64,000 nt of DNA from Sarcocystis neurona (lineage: Eukaryota > Apicomplexa > Conoidasida > Eucoccidiorida > Sarcocystidae), in contig KL647297.1 in assembly GCA_000727475.1 (NCBI GenBank), positions 154,500-218,499 of the forward strand. Reading direction: 5' to 3'. Below the pieces are notes generated by a model. That model saw only the letters and a list, made by a program, of their open reading frames with translations. It did not search any database and was not told where the DNA came from. The position numbers and the translations under genes are program-made. Of the stretch, positions 27,201 to 39,300 are shown piece by piece. The first letter of the stretch is position 1; the number at the start of each line of letters is the position of its first letter.

Positions 27201-30200
27201 AGAAAATATGTATATGTGTATGCGTGACCGGCTGTCTTCCCAATAGACGAACACAGAAGACATATACGCATATATGGGACGGAGTTCTTCCCGAGTACGT
27301 GGAGGGAACATGCCTGTATTCACACATGTGTATAGTTAGCGAAGGGTTTCCTCAGCAGCAGGTGGTGGAGAGGAAGAAAGTATATATGTCTCTTTCTCTG
27401 TATATATGTGTATAACCGAGTCGTCTCCTCAATAGGTGGAGGAAGAGAGACGGATTAAAAAGAGTATATCAGTGAATATATGAACAGATAACAGAAATTT
27501 GTTCTCAACAGATGCAGGGAAGAAAAAGATATCCACCTATATATATATGTTGATATCTACCTATATATGTGTCTATGTATGTAGAAGTGTATAAAGGAGA
27601 TGTTTCCTCGATAGATGCAGAGAGAGAGGAAAACGTTTATATATCCATATATGTAGATACGTATATGTACAAGTAATATGAAGGTCTTCGAAGAAGTGTA
27701 TATATTCATATATGTATATATATACATGTGCAAGGAATTTGAAGGCCTCCGAAGAAGTGTATATATTCATATATGTAGATACGTATATGTACAAGTAACA
27801 TGAAGGTCTCCTCAATAGAAAGAGAAAAGAATTAGCTCTTAATATACGTATAGCGGTGTGTATATGTATAACCGAATGTCTCCTCATAAACAGTCAGAGA
27901 GAGAAGAAGGAAAGTTGTATGTATGTATGTATGTATATATATGTATGTATATGTATGTATGTATGTATGTGTATGTATGTATGTATGTATATGTATTTAT
28001 GTATGTATGTATGTATATATATGTATGTATATGTATGTATGTATGTATGTGTATGTATGTATGTATGTATATGTATTTATGTATGTATGTATGTATATAT
28101 ATGTATGTGTATGTATGTATGTATGTGTATGTATGTATGTATGTGTATGTATGTGTGTATGTGTATGTATGTATGTATGTATATGTATTTATGTATGTAT
28201 GTATGTGTATGTATGTATGTGTATGTATGTATGTATATGTATGTATGTATGTGTATGTATGTATGTATGGACGTATATATGTATGTATGTATGCATGTAT
28301 GTATGTGTATATGTATATATATATATATATGTATATATATGGATAAGGGATACGTTTCTTCAATAGGCGGAGACGAAGATAAAGTGTATCCATATACTTA
28401 TACGTATAGCGACATATATGTGTACTCGAATGTTTCGTCGATAGATGAAGAGAAAAAACAAATATATATATAAATGTACGCGTATATATCAATATATGTA
28501 CCCATGCATATATATGTATACCTGCGTAGCTGGAGACGCCTGGGTGGCCAGGGGTGGTCTCCTCTTGTCCGGTCATCAGCAGCAGCCCTCTTCGCACGTG
28601 CACATTTCCCCCGTATTTATTCGTTTCGTTTTGTTTATTCTCTTCGTGCACACTTCCGTTTGCTGCTGTTTTCCCCCCCCCCCCCTTCCTCTATGACTGT
28701 ACTTAGAAGTTTGTGTATACACACATAAAGAAGTACGTGCATGTAAAATGGGACGCGTATATCTACGGTCTCTACGTATATACATGGGCATGTATAGGGC
28801 AGGGGAACATAGGGAGGAAGACGTTGATCGAACGAAAAAAGGTTTTCTCTGGAAAAGGAACATAAAAGCGGACACATTCGTGAGAAGGGCCAACTCCCTT
28901 CTTCGCTCTGTCCGCAGCAGCACACCGCAGGAAGCCACCTGCATATATGTACACTCCTGTGTGTAGCTTTTCTTCTCCCTTGCATTTTTTCTCTATGAAG
29001 ATGTGTATCCTTTTATATTTGCTGTTATGACTATGACGCAGAGAAGAAAATTCACACCTCTTTACGACCCGTCGAAACTTCTGTATATACATCAACTCCC
29101 AATACATACGAACGTTTATGTATCTATCTATCTATGTACATATGTACACATATACTTCCACCCATATCATATATATATATGTATACAGATGTACTCCTAC
29201 CCATATTATCTATGTATATATGCATATATGTACACATATACGCCCACCCATATTATCTAATTATATATATATGTGTGTGTTTACAGGTATGTGTGTGTCA
29301 ATTTCTATATCGTGCGGATGGCTGTATGCACCTACGTATATACACATATATATTAGGTGTGTGCGGATCCACATATATATACATATGTGTATATATATAT
29401 ATGTATCTATATACGTATATATATCCACAAATACATATATATATATGCATATGCAGGTATATGTATGCATATCGTGTGGATGGATGAATGCACCTATTTA
29501 CGTGTAAATATAATATATACATATATTAGGTATGTGTGGACCCACGTATGCACATATACACGCGTATATGTGTGTGTGTATTTTTGTACGTGGGTGTGTT
29601 CATGTGTCTGTATACATATAAGTGTTGTATGAAGTGTGTGCAGCCTTGTTAAATTTGTGTACATTTCCCCTTCACTTTCTTCTCTCATGGAAGTAGGGGG
29701 GAGCGGCCTGGGCAGATGAGAACGTTTTGCTGCTGCGGCTGTTTCCTCAACTTCTTGTCGTTGCTGCGCTCCTTCTGCTGCTTCTTCGTGTAGGGCGTAC
29801 TACCTACACATCTTGTATATGCGTCGTCGCATAGGAAGACGCACACTCATTTTCCTGCAGCATTTCACCCAGTTCATTCTCATCGCCTACGCCGTCTCTA
29901 ATTGTTTGTATAAAGAGTAAGAAACTCACAAAATTACATATATATACATATATATCTACACGTATATGCATGTGTACATATATATATACATATACACACA
30001 CATATGCATTTGTACATACATACATAGACATACATACGTAGACACACATACGAAGGCATACACACATATACGTACATACATATACATACATATATAGACA
30101 TAGACATACGTACCTATTGATACATACATATACATAGATACATACATACACACATACATGTACGTACGTAGACATGGACAAATATGCATATACATACATA

Positions 30201-30348
30201 GACGTATATATAAACATAGACGTATATATAAACATAGACGTATATATAAACATAGACGTATATATAAACATAGACGTATATATAAACATAGACGTATATA
30301 CATACATAGACGTATATACATACATAGACGTATATACATACATAGACG

Positions 30349-30390
<42 letters not shown>

Positions 30391-33300
30391 GATACATAGA
30401 CATACATGGATACATAGATATACATAGATACAGAGACATCCATAGATACAGAGACAGACATACATATACGTGCATACATATACGTTCGTACATACGTACA
30501 TGGACATACATCCATAGACATATACATACGTATACGTAGACATACATACAACCGTAGACATACATACATAGCTATTATTGATACATAGACACACATATCC
30601 ATAGATACATATACTTACGTATATACCTACATATACATACTTACGTGGACATAAACATACACATATATCTACATAGGCATGCATGCATGCGTCTACTTCC
30701 ACACACGTAGACACGGACATACGTAGACATACACGCACATGCGTACACGTACACGAACGTATAAACAAATACACATACATACACATGTATTCGGTCGATC
30801 CGCACGGGGCTGAAGGCAAAGACGCTGTTGACTTCGGCAGCAACGAGAAGAAGAGAAAAACACTTTTCTCCGTCCCCCCCCTGCCCCGGTGCGAGGCCCG
30901 GCAGTTGTGTTCTGGAGTGTACGTACACTGCGCTGGGGTGCAGCTTCCCTTCTTTGTGGGGTGCTGTGTGCTGCCTTTTTGCTGCTGCAGTTGGCCGATC
31001 ATTCCTGCGGGCTTCGTGCAGATGATTGCAGTGGTGCAGTTCATGAAGGTACGCGTGCTTTTCTCTGTTTTCTTCTTCTTTTTCATCTGTCCGGCAATCT
31101 CCTCTCCTTTCCCCTGGTGGAAGTCCCTTCCTCTTTGACTTCCTTTTCCGTGGTCTTTTGCTCTCTTCTTCGCTCTGCTGGATGCACACGTTAATAGCGA
31201 ATTTTTCCCAGTGTCCCCTGTGCTCTTGCGGTGTACGTACACCCCAAGGAAGCTGCACCCCAGCGCAGTGTACGTACACTCCAGACCACAACTGCCTCAC
31301 GACGCCGTCTCTCCGGTCCTGGTGGGAGAGGTCCCACCACGACACACACTCACACCCACTCACATACACACATATATGCATATATATATATACGTACGCA
31401 CACCAGGGCAATCGTATATCCATATATACATCAACCGACTCATATATACATATTCATGCATGCAAAAGTTTCTCTCTTTTTCTCTCTGTCTCTGTGTATG
31501 TGTATACCCATGTGTGCATACACATATATATATAGTTTGCACGTATGTTGTGTATATGTATATATGTGTATATGTGTCAGTTGTATACGTACATGGACAC
31601 ACGTATATATGAATACATATACGTATATGTATATGTGTGTGTATATATGTGTTTTCACAGTCGGACAATCTTTCTATCAATCTCTCCATATATTTAGGAA
31701 GATACGTGCGTGTAGGTGGATCGGTAGTATGATTTGTGTGTGGAGTTTATTCGGTCGTAAGGAAGAAGGGGCGAAGCTGCGCTACTTTCCTCTTTTTTTT
31801 TCTGCAGATGCACTCTTTTACGTGCGTCAACTTGGAGTTCAACGACCAAATGCGCGAAGGCAGCGAAGTAGACGGCTACCCGGCCAACGTGAGAAGCTGC
31901 TGCTGCTGCTGCAGAAGTTTTCTCTCGCAGTTTCCTTCTTCAGAAAACAAGACGCAATGGACCGCATATATCCGCGTCTCTCCTCCGTGCTGCTCTTCTT
32001 CGCCGTTTCCCCGTCTCCGTGTCTCCCCGTCTCTCTTCTTCGTCTGTGCGGGCGCGTGCGCGTCTTCGACCCCCCTTCTCAGTTTTCTTCGATTTCCTTT
32101 CCTGACCCGCCTTTCTTTTCTGCCTTTTTGTTGTCCTTTCGTTTGTCTTCATTTTCTCTTCGAGGTCTCCGTGTCCTCCTCGTTTCCCTCCTCTTCTCCG
32201 TTTCTCTCTGTTTCCGTTTGTCGTGGGGAGGTCCCTACTTTTCCCACTTTTTCGTCTTCCGGCTCTCTTGTGTGTGCGTGGTCTTCTCCCCATTTTCTCC
32301 ATTTCTGCCTTTTTTTGAAGTTCGTCCTTTTCTTCCTCTTCCGCGTGTGTCCGTGCGATGTCCTTCCTCACTTCATCTCCTCGTCTTCTCTTTTCGTCGT
32401 TTGTCCTTCTCCAAGGAGACGTCACACACTTCCGCATGCCCTTTGTATACGGAAGTCCTATTTCCGTTTTTCCCTCTTTTGCTTCTTCGTTTTCCTCTTC
32501 TCTTTCTGCAGATTAACCTGCGGAACTTCGTGGACTATCTGTTTTGCCCGGTGCTTGTCTACGAGCCGTTCTACGAACGAGGCAGCGGCTTCAGGCTCCC
32601 GTACTTCCTCGGCAAGCTGCTGTCGATGGGAGGGGCGATGGTGAGAAATATAATCGCGCATGCCGATGTTGCAGTTTTGTTGCACTTCTTCGTCTGCTTT
32701 TTCTTTCCTCTTCACAGCGAGCGCCTCGTCTTTCGAAGGTGGCTGCCTCTCTTGCTGTTCCCGAGTGTCCCGCGGACCAAATTTTTCGTGTTTTCTCCTC
32801 CTCTTCGTTTGAACTTCCGTCGACGCAGCTTTCTGTCTTCCCCGTACTTCTCTATCAGCAAGCTTCCCTATCCTTTTCTCGCTTTCTTCTCTCTGTCTTC
32901 CTTTTTCTGGCATGCCGTCTCTTTTTCTCTCTTAACGTCCGTTTAGTACACTCTCGATTTCTTCTTCCCCTCTCCTCGTCTCGCGCTCTTTTCCTCTTTC
33001 CCGCGGTGTCGCCATATCTTTCTCATTTTCTCTCTCTTTGTATATGTACATATCTTTGTGTCTTTACCGACTCATTTGGTGATGGAGGGGCGACGGAGAC
33101 AAGTGAAAAGTAGACACCAGCATCTCTCTGTGTCTAAATTCATTTTCATCTCTTCAAATCTTCACACACATATGCGCCTCCACACCGTATCCTACGCAGC
33201 CCGCAGAAATACATATGTACATATATATAAATGATATATACATACATATATATAGAGAGAGAGAGAGATGTAGAGAGATAGGTAAATATGTTTGTACGGG

Positions 33301-36300
33301 GTACTTAGATATCGGTATATACATATATACATATAGACACATATATATATATAGGTAGGTAGCTGGATGTTGATATAGATGGATACATAGATAGATATAG
33401 GTAGATAGATAGGGAGATGGAGAGATACACATATATATATATATATATGTATATGTATATGTATCTATAGATAGAGAGAAATAGATATATATGTAGATAG
33501 ACAGGTAGGTATTGATATAGATGGATACACAGGCAGGTATAAATAGCTAGAGAGACAAAGAGATAGATAGAGAGATACAGATAGATATACAGATATAGAT
33601 ACATACATGTATATGTATATATATGGACAGATAGATAGATAAGCACCCCGGTACGTGTGTATGTATATGAATGTATCAATGATACAAAGATAGAGAGCTA
33701 CGTATATGTACAAGTGTTTCTATACGTGCTTCCATATATATGTATATATACGTGGGTAGAGCCATATATATAGAGAGAGAGAGGTACAACCATATACATA
33801 TATATATATGTATAAACAGTGTGTATGTACAAAGGATGGTATCTCCAGAATCACACATAAAGCTTGACGTGCGTGTGTATTTGTCTCTGCCCCCTATCTG
33901 TGTACATCAATATATCAATACATATACGTATTTGTATATATATATATACACGTTTATATATATGTACATATGTAAAGGCTCACTGTTGCGGGTGCTTCTG
34001 TGCGGGGCCTTGCACACATAAACGAAGGCATGCATGTGTGTGTATACCACTTCTTCTTCTTTTTGCCACTTTTCTTTCGTCTTTTTTTCCTTTCATTTCC
34101 CTTTTCTCTTCTCCATTCTTTTGGTCTCTCTTTTTCCTTTCCCGTCTCTTGGGGAGAGCGGCACTTGTAGATATATCTGTCACACGTTCAAGTTCTTCAT
34201 CTGCAGGGAAGTTCGTGCTGCTGGTGGCCGTTTCTTTCTTTTAAAGACTTGTGCGTATGTACTCCTCTTCCTTCTCTATTCTGTTCGAAACGAAGAGATC
34301 CTCGTACTTCTCCCGTGTGGCCGGGTTCGCCGCCCCTCGGGAGTAGTGCCTCCCACTTTTCTTCGAGTCTTCCTCTGTGCATGCGGATGACTGCATGCGA
34401 ATGCCTGCATGCACGCGGACAACAACTGCATGCACGCGAATGACTGCATGCGTTTTTTTGGTGTGTAGATGCGTTTGTGGACGACCACCACTGCGTAGGT
34501 GTAGCGCGACGTCTACAATACGTTACTTTCTCACTTCTTCTTCCCTCGTTTTCCCTTTCTTTTACTTGACCTAGCGAAACTCCTTACTTTTGGTGTACCT
34601 CCCTACATTCCTGCTGCCCTTGCTATCGCTGTTGGTACTGCTGCTCTTGCTGCTGCTGCTCCTCTCTCGGCGACACTCGCACCTTTTGTCGCTGCGTCTG
34701 CTGCTGCTGCTGCAATTTTTCTGGTCGTCAGTATCTTGCTGCCGCTGCTGTTGCTTCTGCTGCAGTGTCTCTGTTGTTGTTGTGACTCCTTTGCTCCTGA
34801 TTTGGCTCCTGTTTCTGCTGCTTTTGAGTAAAAGTGTTTAACAGAAGCAGTTTCCTCTTGTTTTGACTGCTCGGCGTTGCAGGTGGTCATGTACCTGCTT
34901 TGCACGTCGTATCTCATCCGGACGATAATGCAGTCCCCCAAGATGCCCTTGACAGAAGCAATTCTTCGGCTCGTTTTCCCTTTCCTTTTCCTTGGGATTC
35001 TCATTTTCTTCGTCCTCTTCGAGTGCATCTGCAACCTCGCAGCAGAAATCACCAACTTCGCCAACAGAGACTTCTACGGGGTCAGTTCTACCGCCTCAGC
35101 AGCACACAAACAGCAGCAGAGAGACAGCAGCAGAGCGACAGCAGCAGCAGCAGAAGCAAAGGCAGCAGAAGCAAAGGCAGCAGCAGCAGAAACAGAAGCA
35201 GCAGCAGAAACAGAAGCAGCACCACTGCAAGAAAAGCCAGAAGGGCATCCACTCCCATGTATCGCGGCGCCACCTTGTGACTCCTGTACGTGTATACATG
35301 CATGTGTGTGTGTTCCTGTTTGCGGACATATCTGCAATTTTTCTCTCTTTCCCTTTTCTCTTCTTCTCCCCCTTTTCCGTACGATTGGACACTTCTTCCT
35401 CGGCCTTTCTGTGCATGCGTCTGTTTGTGTAGATACTTCCATTTTCCTCTTCTTCTTCTTCTTCGTCCTTTTCTTCTGACGAGTCTGCATGCGCCTCTCT
35501 GTGTGTGTCTCTGTGTGTGTGGTGGTTGTTCGTTTCTACGTCCTCGTCTTCTTCTTTTTCTCCTCTGAATTTTCGACTGTCCACCTTTCTGGCCCCCTCT
35601 GTATGTCTGTATGTGTTTGTGTTTGTATGGATGTCTCTTTTTTCTTATCTTCTTCTCTTCTGTTTTTCCATGGTCTTCTTCTTCTCGTTGGTCTTCCTTT
35701 TCTTCTCCTCCAGGGAACTCTGCGTCTCCTCTGTACGCATGTCTTTATTTCCATTTGCAGACGTGTGCATATATGTGCATGCGAGTATATATATGAGGAT
35801 ATGTGTGTGTCCATCGGGAGAAGAGGCCGGGGGGGGTGTATTAGAGAGAGAAGTCGTTTTCTGCTGCAGCAGCTGCTGGCCCCTTTTTCTGTTCTTGCGA
35901 CAGGATTGGTGGAACAGCCGCAACTGGGACGAATACTCTCGCAAGTGGAATCGCCCGGTCCATCGTTTTCTTCTCCGTCACGTCTACATGGAAGTTCGCC
36001 AGCGCTACAGAGTGAGACGCATTTCCATGTGTGGGGAATGTGCTGCCCTTGCTGCTGTTCACGTTTCCCTCCCACATATTTTCTCGCTTTTCTTGTCTGG
36101 CTCGTGGGACGGATACACAGAGAACAGTGGACGCATATATATCAAAAAATGGGCAAGTGTGATGATGTGTGGCATTTTGCATGCGTTTCTCCCCCATATA
36201 CGTATGCACGTATGCGGACACACACAAGCTTCTATTTAGCTAAACATCTACACACATATATATTTATCTATATGCTTGGACTCCTCTCTCGCCGCATATA

Positions 36301-39300
36301 TATATGTGTGCCTGGGGTCCTCTCTCTGTCTCTGTCTCTCCATATATGTGTATGTAGATGCCTGGATTGTCTCTCTACCTAGTTCTATATATACACATAT
36401 ATACATATATATATATATGTTCATACCTGGAGTCCTCTATCTATCCCTTGGTGTGTGCACATATATATATATTTATGTATATGCCTGGATTCCTCTCTAT
36501 GTCTCCGTCTCTCTCTCTGTACATATATATATATATATATTTATGTATATGTCTGGACTCCTCTGTATGTCTCCGTGTCTCTGTACGTACATATATACAT
36601 ATATATATGCATGGACTCCTCTCTCTCGTCTCCCTCTCTCTCACGGTGTACACATATATATATATATATTCTTTTTTTATTTATTTACGTATATGCCTGG
36701 ACTCTTCTCTCTCTTTCTCGGTATACATATGTGTATGCCTGGACCTCTCCCGCTCTGTATATATATATATGTACATATGCATGTATGGACTCCTCTCTCT
36801 CTGCATATACACATGTGAGCATATATATATATATGCATATATATGCCTGGACTCCTCTCTCTGTCTTCATGTGTCTCCCTCTCGCTTTCTCTCTCTCTCT
36901 CTATATATATATGTACGCCTGGACTCCTCTGTCTCTCGCTCTTGCTTTAGACATATATATGTATAAATATGTATATATATATGTATATATATGTATATAT
37001 ATATATGTATATATATGTATATGTATATATATATACCTGGACTCCTCTCTCTGTCTTCATGTGTCTCTGTTTGTCCCTTTCGCTCTCTCTCTCTATACGT
37101 GTGTATGCCTGGACTCCTCTCTCTCTGTCTTTCGCTGTAGACATATATATGTATATATATATGTATATATATAAATATGCCTGGACTCCTCTCTCTGTCT
37201 CTCTTTCGCTATAGACATATATATGTATACATATGTATATGCCTGGACTCTTCTCTCTCTGCCTCCGTGAATAAATATGCATGTGAACACACATATGAAC
37301 GCATATACATATATATGTGTAGGGTTGAATTTGAATGTCTTCTTTTCTGTAAATGAATGAAGAGCAAGTCTTGGGACATGTGGATTTGATGGATGTTTTG
37401 CTGCAGTGGAATCAGCTGACGGCGTCGTTCGTTACGTTCCTTTTCTCTGCGTTGCTCCATGAGATGATCCTGGTGAGAAATTACTTCCTTTCTATTGAAA
37501 GAAAAAGTTTCAAGAAGAGCTTTTTCATCCCTTCTCTCCTACTTCATTATATGTATATCTTTCCGTATATACATAAAGAAATATATATACATATGGAAGC
37601 GCAGATACGTGCTCACCCGTAGAGAAAGACACATACATACAGACGCTTCCCCTTCATAAAGAAAGAAGCCAAAGAAGAAATTTCCTACCATTTCCCTCAC
37701 ACTTTATATATATCTCTATATATATAAGTACGGAGAATATATATATATATGTAAGTGCGCAGATATACTCACACGTAGAGATATATATATATACATGCTT
37801 GATGGGAGAGTGAGCAATTCCTTTTCGAGAAAATAAAAAGCGCAAGAGAAAAATTATCACCCTTCTCTTACTTCATTCTATATGTATCACTATGGGGAGA
37901 ATATATATATATATATAGCCATATACATATATATATATATATGTAAGCTTGAATTTATACGTTTATATATATATATATATATATCCATTCATACAGATGC
38001 AGATGCAGACGTATTTATGTATGTATGTATATATCTGGACATGTGTATGTACACAAATATGAAAAGAACATACACATATATATGTATGGATATGAATGAA
38101 TACATACAATGAATCGAGCAGGACTATATATATATATGTATACGTCTCTGTGTATATCTGCGTTTATGTATGTATATGTATATGTTTATAGATGGGTATA
38201 CGTGCTTTCATAGAGATGCAGATGCAGAAAACAAATATATATATATATATATGTATGGATATATGTGCTGGATAGAACAGGACTTATATATATATGTCTA
38301 GTCCATATATAATATGTCTATATATATATATGGGAATACTTGTTTTCGTTGAAAGTAGAAGACGTAAAAAAGGAAGTGTTGTTCACCACGGTAGCATGCG
38401 CATGCGTGTACGTCATAAGAAGTGTAAGCATGTCGAAGTATTTTGAGTGCACCGTCAATCTGCCCACGTGTGTACCCCGCTTTGTCTACAGAAGTTCCTC
38501 TATTTTCAACTGTATCAACTCTCTCTTTTTCTCCGTATATATATACGTCTATACGTATGTACAAGCAGGCGATTATCTACATACATATAAGTGTCTGTTA
38601 TCTTTTTTCGCTGTCTATCTATATGTATCTATCTCTCTCTCTCTATATATGTACACACACACAGACACACACTACTAAAGAGGGAGTCATTTTCTCAAAC
38701 AGCTACATATATATATGTATGTGTATAAAACAGATATATATATGTGAGGGTCACTTTTGCTTGAAGTGTGAAGCTGGGTGAGAATTTCCTTCTTTTTTTT
38801 CTTCAGGCAGTCTGCTTCCGTATCATACGCTTCTACTTATTTGGGCTGATGCTTCTTCAAGTTCCGCTCATCGCCCTCGGCCGCTACTACCGGCACAAGA
38901 GTCTCATCGCCAACTGCATTTTTTGGGCCTGTCTCATGTTGGGTAATTTCCACCTAATTCTTCGCTTGACCACCCCTCGAACGCATAGAGAGACGGAGAA
39001 ACTCCTTCAACCGACTGCCGATCTACCGAGCAAAAATACCCGACCATCTCTCTATGTGTATGTGTGTATGTGTGTGTGTTTTTCGGTGGATATATCTCTC
39101 TCTGTATGTGTGTCTTTCTCATATATATATGGACCCGCATGTGTTCACTTACGTATAGATGTAGACGTCTATGCGTCGCTGCCAGTATCTCTTTGTGTGA
39201 GTGTTTATATACATATATATACGTATATGTACGGATAGGGTCACATGTATATATATAGATGTCTGCGTATATATCTACATATATATACGTATACGTATGG

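Noticed and set aside
27856..28651. Open frames of 150-255 codons over the TATG array
   Set aside because: Pure translation of (TATG)n as MYVC/IHTY repeats; present in several frames on both strands.
28672..28685. Poly-C run as a regulatory element
   Set aside because: A homopolymer run in an intron, equally likely slippage or an assembly artefact.
29804..31242. A 428-codon minus-strand frame across DGAT1 intron 3 and exon 4
   Set aside because: Mostly microsatellite translation, and it overlaps exon 4, which is supported on the plus strand by homology and phase.
31231..32946. A 571-codon plus-strand frame
   Set aside because: Runs through T/C-rich intron 5 in a frame different from both exons 5 and 6; it is stop-free only because the tract lacks purines.
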